A program made the position numbers and the translations under genes. A stretch of DNA of 12,707 bases from JAAYJM01 sp964499465 (lineage in GTDB: Bacteria > Bacteroidota > Ignavibacteria > Kapaibacteriales > UBA2268): assembly GCA_964499465.1 (NCBI GenBank), contig CAZCLJ010000121.1:1-12707 (forward strand), given 5' to 3'. The notes beneath the pieces were generated by a model. The model searched no databases and was not told the DNA's origin. It was given only the letters and a program-made list of their open reading frames with translations. The stretch's first letter is position 1. Each line of letters starts with the position of its first letter. Positions 1 through 6,623 of the stretch are shown here, piece by piece.

Positions 1-1
1 T

Positions 2-54
2 AATTGATAATTGATAATTGATAATTGATAATTGATAATTGATAATTGATAATT
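2..54. repeat. Heptanucleotide tandem array AATTGAT (7.6 copies)
   Basis: Seven exact head-to-tail copies of AATTGAT fill 2-50, followed by a partial AATT at 51-54. The array begins at the window edge, so it may be longer. The unit is not a palindrome and every reading frame across it meets TGA or TAA, so it is not coding. Short heptameric arrays of this kind usually vary in copy number through replication slippage. No function can be assigned. Confidence 0.95.
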
Positions 55-63
55 TGTCTTGTC

Positions 64-251
64 GTTCTGACGAATGTCAGAATCCATCTTAAAAATTAGT
101 TTTTATAGGTCATTAATCATTTGTTATTAGTCATTAGTCATTAGTATTTTTACTAATAACTAATAACTAATAACTAATAACTAATAACTAATAACTAATA
201 ACTAATGGCTAATGGCTAAAAAGCAAGATGGATTCTGGCATACGCCAGATT
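64..251. repeat. Pair of inverted, covarying hairpin repeats (64-90 and 225-251)
   Basis: The complement of 64-90 and the direct sequence of 225-251 match at 22 of 27 positions and share AAGATGGATTCTG. Each holds a small hairpin: TTCTGAC/GTCAGAA with a 4-nt loop at 65-82, and TCTGGC/GCCAGA with a 4-nt loop at 233-248. Two of the differences between copies are compensatory, an A-T pair in one becoming G-C in the other, so the stem is kept while the sequence changes. The pair brackets the heptamer array at 126-219. This could be a short non-autonomous element with terminal inverted repeats, or simply two copies of a dispersed intergenic repeat. Confidence 0.7.
126..219. repeat. Opposed heptanucleotide arrays ATTAGTC and ACTAATA
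   Basis: Three copies of ATTAGT(C/A) at 126-146 are followed after five T's by seven copies of ACTAATA at 152-200, then three decayed copies (ACTAATG, GCTAATG, GCTAAAA) to about 219. The two blocks are nearly complementary, so the region can fold as a large, slippable AT-rich hairpin. The unit length, 7 bp, is the same as in the array at 2-54, but the sequence differs. It is non-coding. Confidence 0.85.
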
Positions 252-284
252 GGCTAAAAAGATGAAATATAGAACAGCACAAAG

Positions 285-352
285 AAACCCCCTGCCCCCT
301 TTGAAAAAGGGGGTAAGACAAATCCACCTTTTTCAAAGGGGGCAGTGGGTTT
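285..352. repeat. 68-bp near-perfect inverted repeat, C-rich and G-rich arms
   Basis: The arms at 285-313 and 324-352 are 29 nt each, complementary at 27 of 29 positions, with a 10-nt loop at 314-323. Each arm contains the shorter dyad CCCCCTTTGAAAAAGGGGG or its variant, so the element can also fold as two small hairpins. It is far richer in G and C than its surroundings. It has no T-tract and no gene ending close by, so it is not a typical terminator; it resembles a MITE- or REP-type dispersed repeat. A minus-strand reading frame running from 442 into it is probably spurious. Confidence 0.85.
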
Positions 353-527
353 TCTGAAACTATATATTTCATAATGATCTTTTATACTTATTTCATCTCC
401 ATTTAAATAAGGTCTTTCTTTATCTGGGGGTTGAAATGACACTTTAATTTTATCAATGAATGCAACCTGGTATTAGACAATTTAATTAAATTTGTAATTA
501 TTTTGGATTGGAAAATAGAATTTAATT

Positions 528-1601
528 ATGACAAAAATAACCTTAAAAAACATTTCAAAAACATATCAAAATAATAAATTAGCAGTCAGCAACCTTAGTT
601 TTGATGCAAATGAAGGGGAATTTGTAGTTCTTGTAGGACCTTCCGGATGCGGAAAAACAACAGTTCTTCGTATGATTGCGGGTTTAGAAGATATAAGCGA
701 AGGTGAGATTTATTTCGACAGTATGAAAATTAACGATGTAGAACCTAAGTTGCGTGATGTTGGAATGGTTTTTCAAAACTATGCCCTTTATCCTCATCTT
801 TCTGTTTTTCAAAACATAGCTTTTCCACTTTCTATAAGAAAAGAAAAAAAAGATAATATCAAAAAACGTGTTCAGGAAATTGCAGAAATACTTCAAATAA
901 CAGAGCTTTTGAATTTAAAACCCAAACAAATTTCCGGCGGTCAACGTCAGCGTGTTGCTCTTGGAAGGGCTATAATCCGAAAACCGAAATGCTTTCTATT
1001 CGATGAGCCGCTATCAAATTTAGATGCTAAATTACGTGTTCAGATGAGAACAGAAATTACAAATTTACAAAAAGAATTAGGCATCACAGCAATTTACGTA
1101 ACGCACGACCAGGTGGAAGCTATGACTATGGCTGATAAAATTGTTTTGCTTAATGATGGGATTGCAAGCCAAATCGGGAGTCCGGCTGAGCTATATAACA
1201 AACCGAATAATGTTTTTGTCGCTACTTTTATTGGTTCTCCTCAAATTAATCTGTTCGAGGGAAAAATTGAATTGGACAAAAAGCATTTTTTCATTGATAA
1301 AAATAAAAATAAATTTCCACTTTCTGAAAACTTAGTAAAATCAATTGATAAACCTAATAATATCAGTATATTAGCAATTAGACCAGAAAATATAAAGCCA
1401 ACAAGCAACGATAATAATTCTGAATACACTTTTACTGCTATGGTAAAAAATATAGAATACATTGGGCATGAAACTTACATTTTCTTTTCAAGTGGAAATG
1501 ACTTAAAATCCTGTAGAATTACTTATCTTCCTCAGGGAATTGGAATTGGCAAGCAACAAAGATTTGAGATAGCCGAGCCGATGAAGATGCTTCTGTTTTA
1601 A
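528..1601 (+). CDS. ABC transporter ATP-binding protein, MalK/UgpC/MsmX (CUT1) family
   Basis: This cytoplasmic ATPase subunit would energise an importer, in this family usually for sugars or glycerol phosphate. The 357 residues are normal for the family. Visible motifs are Walker A GPSGCGKT (37-44), Q-loop Gln83, signature ISGGQRQR (135-142), Walker B CFLFDEP (155-161), D-loop NLDA (164-167) and switch His193. The C-terminal third has TOBE-domain features, such as LAIRPENI (282-289) and EYIGHETY (310-317), which mark the MalK/UgpC type rather than a bare ATPase. No permease or binding protein lies in the window, and upstream there are only repeats. It may therefore serve several transporters, as MsmX does, but the substrate cannot be read. 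The ATG has no clear Shine-Dalgarno sequence. The stop is 1 bp from the convergent cheA stop, with no room for a terminator between them. Confidence 0.93.
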   Translation: MTKITLKNISKTYQNNKLAVSNLSFDANEGEFVVLVGPSGCGKTTVLRMIAGLEDISEGEIYFDSMKINDVEPKLRDVGMVFQNYALYPHLSVFQNIAFPLSIRKEKKDNIKKRVQEIAEILQITELLNLKPKQISGGQRQRVALGRAIIRKPKCFLFDEPLSNLDAKLRVQMRTEITNLQKELGITAIYVTHDQVEAMTMADKIVLLNDGIASQIGSPAELYNKPNNVFVATFIGSPQINLFEGKIELDKKHFFIDKNKNKFPLSENLVKSIDKPNNISILAIRPENIKPTSNDNNSEYTFTAMVKNIEYIGHETYIFFSSGNDLKSCRITYLPQGIGIGKQQRFEIAEPMKMLLF

Positions 1602-1602
1602 C

Positions 1603-3660
1603 CTATGCAGAAAATCTAAGCGATTCAGAATTAGAGAAAGAAAGTTCAACAAGTTCAGGGACATCAATAATCATAATGACTTTACCATCGCCGAGAATAG
1701 TAGAGCCAGCTAATCCCTTTATACTGCCAAGGTACTCACCGAGAGATTTTATTACAATTTCCTGTTGTCCTAGCAATTCATCAACAATTAATCCAACTCT
1801 GAGCAATCCAATACCAACAACTACAATATATTGGTTCTTATTATTTTTTGGTTGGTTTTTTAAATTTAAGAATTTATCCATTTTGACAAGAGGAAGAATA
1901 TCTTCGCGTAATCGAATAACGTCTTTATGATTGATTGAGTATATGCTGTTGCCATTAAGAGCGACAACTTCAATTACTGAACTCAATGGAATAGCAAAAG
2001 TATCATTTTCTACTTTGACAAGAAGGCCTTGGATAATGGCTAAAGTTAAAGGTAATTTAATTGTAAAGGTAGTGAACTTATCTTCTTCTGATTCAATATC
2101 AATAAATCCTTTAAGCTGCTGTATATTAGTTTTTACAACGTCCATTCCAACTCCTCTTCCCGAAACGTTTGTAACTACAGTTGCAGTGCTAAAACCGGGC
2201 TTAAAAATCAGTTGAAAAATTTCACGCTTAGTCATTTGAGTTGCCTGTTCTTGTGTAATAAATTCTTTCTCAATTGCTTTAGTAAGAATTTTTTCAGCAT
2301 CTAAACCTTTGCCGTCATCAGTAATTCTAATTACAATAGCATTTCCTTCCTGCTCTGCATCTAAAATGATATTACCTTCTGGCGCCTTACCTTTTGCAAT
2401 TCGTTCTTCAGGAGATTCGATTCCGTGGTCACAGGAATTTCTAAGCAGATGCACCAAGGGATTATTAAGTTCTTCTATTATACCTCTGTCTATTTCAGTT
2501 TCTTCGCCTTGAACAATAAGATTTATTCTTTTGGAAAATTCTTTAGATAATTCACGGACAATTCGTGGAGCTTTTTGGTATAATTTAGCAATGGGGACCA
2601 TACGCATTTTCATTACTGCAGTCTGGATTTCAGAAGTAACGAAGTCAATTTGTGCTGTTGCTTCTAAAAGTTCCCGAATTAAGTCTTTATTGCAATTTTC
2701 CGATTCAACTGCATCAGATATTTGAGATAAGCGATTTCTTCCAAGGACTAATTCACCAGACAAATTCATTAATGCTTCTACTCTGTTAACATCAATTCTA
2801 ATAGTATCAGATGTCGATTTAGATTCAGTTGCTACTTTTATCTCTGATGAGTTTTTTACATCTTGTAAAGCTTTATTCCCATTAATAAATTGAGTATTTT
2901 CGTTATGCTTATTTTGATTAGCAACGCTATCGTTTTTTTCAGTTTCTTGGATGTTATAGTTATTTTGGTTGGTTATATCTGATATTTTTTCACTTTCTTT
3001 TGCTTCTGACTTAGTTTCATTTAAATAATTTACTTCAGTTATCATATCTAAATAGAACTGCTTGTTAACTTCATCAAAAGCGCTATCAATCAAATTAATC
3101 TCTTCATTAGTAAAATCGCCTGGTTTTTTAAGCATTTCCGGATTATTTAAAACTTTCTCAAGAGCGCTTTGTTGTTCAGCTAATTGGTTGTTTTCATTGA
3201 TTACATTGATTTTGTTGCTTATTACTTTAACTTCTTGATTGGGTAATTCATCTGAACCTGAACAATTATTTAGTTTTTCCAAGGTTTCAATAGTCTTGGA
3301 ATAGTCAACAGGTTCGAAATTATTTGTTTTCACCCTGTCTAAAAGCAATTTTAACCAATCGTGGACTTCAAGTAAAACATCTATTATATTTAGATTGGCT
3401 TTTAATTCAGAACGTCTCAATTTATTTAAAATATCCTCTGCATGATGAGTGATATTAGTCATAGAATCAATGCCAATAAAAGAGGAAGTTCCTTTTATTG
3501 TGTGAAAACTCCTGAATAATTTATTTAATAATTCAATATCATCGCAATTATTCTCTAAAACCATTAAGTCATTTGAAATTGCTTCAAGAAGTTCCTGGGT
3601 TTCAATTAAAAAACCATCAAAAAGTTCTTGCATCTCTTTGTCTTGTTCTGAAATACTCAT
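1603..3660 (-). CDS. cheA: Chemotaxis histidine kinase CheA (no recognisable P2 domain)
   Basis: This kinase autophosphorylates under receptor control and passes phosphate to CheY. From the ATG at 3660 it has 685 residues. P1/HPt holds phosphorylatable His53 in FRSFHTIKG. A low-complexity Asn/Glu/Lys-rich linker spans about 135-284 with no P2 fold visible. Dimerisation domain P3 follows (about 285-350). ATPase P4 has the N-box HLLRNSCDHGIE (404-415), G1 DDGKG (448-452) and G2 GRGVGMD (501-507). P5, CheW-like, spans about 540-672. The frame stays open to a TTG at 3738, and another ATG lies at 3711, but both fall in or beside the palindromic repeat and precede the HPt domain, so 3660 was chosen. 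No start has a Shine-Dalgarno sequence. The linker contains FTNEEINLIDSA (183-194), which resembles the FliM CheY-binding peptide and may replace P2. It is the last gene of the che run. Confidence 0.94.
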   Translation of the reverse strand: MSISEQDKEMQELFDGFLIETQELLEAISNDLMVLENNCDDIELLNKLFRSFHTIKGTSSFIGIDSMTNITHHAEDILNKLRRSELKANLNIIDVLLEVHDWLKLLLDRVKTNNFEPVDYSKTIETLEKLNNCSGSDELPNQEVKVISNKINVINENNQLAEQQSALEKVLNNPEMLKKPGDFTNEEINLIDSAFDEVNKQFYLDMITEVNYLNETKSEAKESEKISDITNQNNYNIQETEKNDSVANQNKHNENTQFINGNKALQDVKNSSEIKVATESKSTSDTIRIDVNRVEALMNLSGELVLGRNRLSQISDAVESENCNKDLIRELLEATAQIDFVTSEIQTAVMKMRMVPIAKLYQKAPRIVRELSKEFSKRINLIVQGEETEIDRGIIEELNNPLVHLLRNSCDHGIESPEERIAKGKAPEGNIILDAEQEGNAIVIRITDDGKGLDAEKILTKAIEKEFITQEQATQMTKREIFQLIFKPGFSTATVVTNVSGRGVGMDVVKTNIQQLKGFIDIESEEDKFTTFTIKLPLTLAIIQGLLVKVENDTFAIPLSSVIEVVALNGNSIYSINHKDVIRLREDILPLVKMDKFLNLKNQPKNNKNQYIVVVGIGLLRVGLIVDELLGQQEIVIKSLGEYLGSIKGLAGSTILGDGKVIMIIDVPELVELSFSNSESLRFSA

Positions 3661-3706
3661 AAGATTGGATTCAATAATTAATTTTGTCAACTCTTTTCTT
3701 TTCTTA

Positions 3707-3782
3707 GTCATACTATCAACAAGTTGATAGCATGACAATAAAAAGATTTAAAGTCATGCTATCAACTTGTTGATAGTATGAC
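3707..3782. repeat. Twin-hairpin element: perfect 30-bp inverted repeat, 16-bp spacer
   Basis: The arms 3707-3736 and 3753-3782 are perfect reverse complements (30 of 30) with a 16-bp spacer. Each arm is itself almost a palindrome: a 14-bp stem around a 2-nt centre, with CTATCAAC and GTTGATAG as its core and one A-C or G-T mismatch. The element can fold as one long hairpin or two short ones. It sits between cheZ and cheA inside the che run and overlaps two of the possible cheA start codons. It resembles a BIME, a pair of inverted REPs. On mRNA it could separate the expression or stability of cheA from that of the upstream genes; that role is inference. Confidence 0.93.
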
Positions 3783-3822
3783 TTTTCATTGAATTTATTC
3801 TATTTTCCAAAAGATATATTTA

Positions 3823-4794
3823 TTATTTCCCAAAAATAGCATCAATATCATCTTGAGAAAATTGTTCTATATCTTCAGGAATATTTAAAACTTTTTCGCT
3901 TATTTCTTCAGTAACCTTGTCATTAGAATCAGTTATATCTTTTGGCGCAGCATCATCATCATAATCATTATTGGTTTCATCATCAATATTTCCGTTAAGA
4001 TGCATTTTAATTAAATCGTCAACGTCATTTTGTCTTGTTTCTTTAGATGAAATCGAATCAATAGCATCTGGGTCGAAAGCAATATTTCTATGCAATTTTG
4101 CAACATTAGTTTTTTCTTTAATATCCGGTGCTTTAGTAACAAGTTGATTTATGTCAGAAGTCTGGAATTTTTTAAGAATTTTTTCTAATTTAGTTTGAAT
4201 TGTTTCTAAAAGATGATTAACAGCAGCAATTTGTTGTGAAGTTATATCCTGAACCTGTAAAGAAATCATAATAGACATAGAATCATCTTTAATGCTCTGC
4301 AAAATACCTTCCGTATGCTCTAAAACATCTTGGGAATTTTTATCTGGAATAACAGAATTTTTATCACCTTTTAATTCATTGATGGTATTGGAAATTTCAG
4401 GCAGGACATCTTGAACATCAACATCATCTTGAATGGCTTTGTAGATAAGTTCAAGAATTTTAAAATGATTGGCAACTTTAGTAGGTGAGGTGCCAATTTT
4501 TTTAATATTAGAAGAAATAATATCAACTTTATAAGAAAGCCCATCTACAATGTCCATAATTTCAGTAGTTGCAGTTTCAGTAGCTTCAGAGACTTTAGTT
4601 AGCTGTTTAGAAGCATTGGGCATTTTTTTCAGGTTTTCCTCAATAGAAATATTAATTTCGTCAAGAAGTGGTTTAATTTCATTAACGAACATAAAAATTT
4701 CTTCAAGGAAAGGTATAACTCGCTGTCCAAGAATAAATAGTGCTCTTAATTCTTCAGCTTTTTTTAAAACATCTGTAATATCCATTTCTTTCAT
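3823..4794 (-). CDS. cheZ: CheZ-family CheY-P phosphatase
   Basis: This is a mostly helical 323-residue protein. The key region LQVQDITSQQIAAV (179-192) matches the CheZ active-site helix. Asp183 and Gln187 keep the D-x-T-x-Q spacing of E. coli Asp143 and Gln147, the catalytic Gln being the residue that positions water at CheY-P. A long helical hairpin (about 5-205) precedes an acidic, disordered stretch (about 225-310). The protein ends in FSQDDIDAIFGK (312-323), which fits the CheZ C-terminal CheY-docking peptide and also strongly resembles the LSQxEIDALL peptide of FliM. A second, weaker copy, RQNDVDDLIKM, lies at 254-264. It is longer than E. coli CheZ (about 214 residues), mainly through the disordered part. 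The start at 4794 is supported by GGAG five bases upstream. It lies 24 bp after the cheY at 5196-4819, its probable target. Confidence 0.85.
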   Translation of the reverse strand: MKEMDITDVLKKAEELRALFILGQRVIPFLEEIFMFVNEIKPLLDEINISIEENLKKMPNASKQLTKVSEATETATTEIMDIVDGLSYKVDIISSNIKKIGTSPTKVANHFKILELIYKAIQDDVDVQDVLPEISNTINELKGDKNSVIPDKNSQDVLEHTEGILQSIKDDSMSIMISLQVQDITSQQIAAVNHLLETIQTKLEKILKKFQTSDINQLVTKAPDIKEKTNVAKLHRNIAFDPDAIDSISSKETRQNDVDDLIKMHLNGNIDDETNNDYDDDAAPKDITDSNDKVTEEISEKVLNIPEDIEQFSQDDIDAIFGK

Positions 4795-4799
4795 ATAAA

Positions 4800-4803
4800 C
4801 TCC
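4800..4803 (-). promoter_or_regulatory. Ribosome binding site of cheZ
   Basis: On the minus strand GGAG stands five bases before the ATG at 4794. It decides for that start over the ATG three codons downstream (4785). Most other genes here lack such a site. Confidence 0.7.
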
Positions 4804-4818
4804 AAAATAAGTGAAAAA

Positions 4819-5196
4819 TTAAGCACCTTGGACTGCTTTTAAAATAGCATCAATTTTTTCCTTAAGCACTTGTGGTGTAAATGGCTTAACAACATAATTA
4901 TTGACTTTGGCTTTGAGTGCTTCGACTATATCTTCTTTCAAACCACGGGTAGTAACCATAAGGATGGGCAAATGCTTAAGTGAATCAGTTGTTCGAATAG
5001 CTTTAGTCAGTTCTAATCCAGTCATAACGGGCATATTCCAATCAGTAATAACGAAATCAAATTGGCTTGAATTCAATTTAGCAAAGCCATCTTGGCCATC
5101 TTCAGCTTCGACTATATCAGTGATACCAAACGTTTTAAGGGCATTTATAACAATGCGGCGCATTGTTGGAGAGTCATCAACTACTAGATATCGCAT
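4819..5196 (-). CDS. cheY: Chemotaxis response regulator CheY
   Basis: This 125-residue single receiver domain has no output domain. The acidic pair Asp7-Asp8, phosphoacceptor Asp52 in TDWNMP, Thr82 (E. coli Thr87), Tyr101 (E. coli Tyr106) and Lys104 in KPF are all present. The Trp after the phosphoacceptor and the NYVVKPFT segment are typical of true motor-binding CheY. CheA would phosphorylate it, and it would then bind the flagellar switch. Immediate neighbours are a second CheY-like protein (32 bp upstream) and the CheZ-like phosphatase (24 bp downstream). Minus-strand AGGA motifs at 5199-5202 and 5204-5207 support the start. Of the two CheY-like proteins here, this one looks more like the canonical motor regulator. 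Confidence 0.93.
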   Translation of the reverse strand: MRYLVVDDSPTMRRIVINALKTFGITDIVEAEDGQDGFAKLNSSQFDFVITDWNMPVMTGLELTKAIRTTDSLKHLPILMVTTRGLKEDIVEALKAKVNNYVVKPFTPQVLKEKIDAILKAVQGA

Positions 5197-5228
5197 ATTC
5201 CTATCCTATTTATTTGTTTATTTATTTT

Positions 5229-5594
5229 TCAATTTAAATATTTTGATACTTCGTACTGTATCCGTTTTGTATTAAATGGCTTAATTAGATACGAATTGGC
5301 TCCGGCTGCCAAACCTCTTGAAATATCTTCATCTTTTGATAATGAGGATAAAATTATTATAGGTAGCTCCCTGTAATCCGGATGAGACCTTACTGTTTTT
5401 ATTAATGTAAATCCGTCTATGTTGGGCATATTTAAATCTGTTATCAGTAAATCTACTTTTTCATTAGGTAATTTTTCCAAAGCTTCCATACCATCTTCAG
5501 CAGTAATTATTCTATGCCCCAAAATTTTTAAAGATATTGTTATAAACTTTCTTATTGAGTGCGAATCCTCAGCTACTAATATTGTTTTTGACAT
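5229..5594 (-). CDS. Second CheY-like single-domain response regulator
   Basis: This 121-residue receiver domain has no effector domain. Glu9-Asp10 form the acidic pocket, Asp53 is the phosphoacceptor (TDLNMP), Ser83 takes the place of the conserved Thr/Ser, and Tyr102 and Lys105 (SYLIKPF) complete the switch. All catalytic residues are present, so phosphorylation is expected. It differs from the neighbouring CheY in having Leu rather than Trp after the phosphoacceptor. It may be a phosphate sink, as secondary CheYs are in alpha-proteobacteria, or may address another output; the sequence cannot decide. A 95-bp AT-rich gap without clear signals separates it from cheR. Confidence 0.9.
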   Translation of the reverse strand: MSKTILVAEDSHSIRKFITISLKILGHRIITAEDGMEALEKLPNEKVDLLITDLNMPNIDGFTLIKTVRSHPDYRELPIIILSSLSKDEDISRGLAAGANSYLIKPFNTKRIQYEVSKYLN

Positions 5595-5689
5595 TTATTT
5601 ATTTTATTTATTTTTAAAATAATAATAATTTACAAATTTTTTATATTTCATACAATTTTATTTCTTTAATTAGCTGTATGTAATCAAAA

Positions 5690-6604
5690 TTATTCTTTTT
5701 TGTATGCCATTGCTTTTGGTAAATGGATTAATTTAAATGCTTTCGATACCCCGTGTAAAGATTCAGAATAGCCAATTAGCAAATAACCATCTTTGTTTAA
5801 TGAATCATACAAAGAAGAAATAACTTTTTGTTTTGAATTTAAATCGAAGTATATCAATACATTACAACAAAATATGACATCGCATCCGGTAATTGTCCTC
5901 ATTTGTTGAGTATCAAACAGATTAATATTCATAAATCTGACTAATTTTTTTACTTCATCGTTAATTCTATAGCTAATACCTTCTTTTTTAAAATATTTAT
6001 TTAAATAATAAGCAGGTATATTCCTTATAGCATAATCCTTATAAAGTCCTTGTCTTGCAGCATCAAGGACTGCGTTATTAATGTCGGTGCCAAGAATTTG
6101 AAAATGAACATTTGGATTACTTGGTTTTAACTTTTCTAAAACTAATAGAGCAATAGTATATGCCTCTTCACCTGTTGAACTTGCAGCACTCCAAATTCTA
6201 AAAATTGGATTGCTAACACCTTGCTTAAGTTTTATTAACTCTGGAGCAATAACTCTTTCGAATACCTCAAATTGCTGCTCGGCACGAAAAAAATATGTTT
6301 CGTTAATAGTTATAACCTGAAATAAACTGTTTAGTTCTACTCTATTGTTAAAAGAAAGTAATATTTTTATATAATCTTTATAATTTGTTAAATTATTTGC
6401 AACAAGACGCTTTGCAATTCTACTTTCTAATAAATATTTTTTACTTTCTGAATAATAAATTCCACTTTGTTGATAAATAATATCTCTAATCTGCTGAAAA
6501 TCTTCATCGGTCATTTGGATTTGATAATCAGCAGTCTTTGTCTGAAAAGGAATCCTTACAGTTTCTTCCTGTTTAGAAAATGGAAATTTAAATAAATCGC
6601 TCAT
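5690..6604 (-). CDS. cheR: CheR chemoreceptor methyltransferase
   Basis: This enzyme transfers methyl groups from S-adenosylmethionine to receptor glutamates in adaptation. It has 304 residues. An N-terminal helical CheR domain (about 31-95) ends in ITINETYFFR (98-107), which matches the family's conserved N-E/L-T-x-FFR motif. The methyltransferase domain shows WSAASSTGEEAYT (138-150), LGTDINNAVLDAA (171-183), FMNINLFD (224-231), DVIFCCNVLIYFD (242-254) and LIGYSESL (276-283). Two positions are unusual: Cys247 where the family normally has Arg (FCRN), and Ser142 and Ala148 in the SAM loop instead of the usual Cys/Ala and Pro. There is no C-terminal NWETF-binding or TPR extension. About 30 extra residues precede the domain. 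No receptor or CheB is encoded here. It starts 19 bp after the HEAT gene. Confidence 0.92.
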   Translation of the reverse strand: MSDLFKFPFSKQEETVRIPFQTKTADYQIQMTDEDFQQIRDIIYQQSGIYYSESKKYLLESRIAKRLVANNLTNYKDYIKILLSFNNRVELNSLFQVITINETYFFRAEQQFEVFERVIAPELIKLKQGVSNPIFRIWSAASSTGEEAYTIALLVLEKLKPSNPNVHFQILGTDINNAVLDAARQGLYKDYAIRNIPAYYLNKYFKKEGISYRINDEVKKLVRFMNINLFDTQQMRTITGCDVIFCCNVLIYFDLNSKQKVISSLYDSLNKDGYLLIGYSESLHGVSKAFKLIHLPKAMAYKKE

Positions 6605-6623
6605 ATATTACAATTTTAATTAA

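Noticed and set aside
2..219. CRISPR array
   Set aside because: The units are 7 bp and contiguous, without unique spacers, and no cas gene is present.
223..251. Sigma-54 -24/-12 promoter beginning TGGCA at 236
   Set aside because: No GC element stands at the right distance, and the sequence is explained by the GGC/GCC hairpin of the repeat.
254..442. Minus-strand 62-codon reading frame with a GTG start
   Set aside because: Its second half is translated from the inverted repeat at 285-352. There is no ATG or Shine-Dalgarno sequence, and the in-frame stop lies only 11 codons upstream of the GTG. The first 30 residues (from SFQPPDKERPYLNGDEI) look protein-like, so a decayed gene fragment is possible but not supported.
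3661..3738. N-terminal extension of CheA from TTG at 3738 or ATG at 3711
   Set aside because: The extension is encoded partly by the palindromic repeat, has no ribosome binding site, and lies outside the HPt domain, which begins naturally just after the ATG at 3660.
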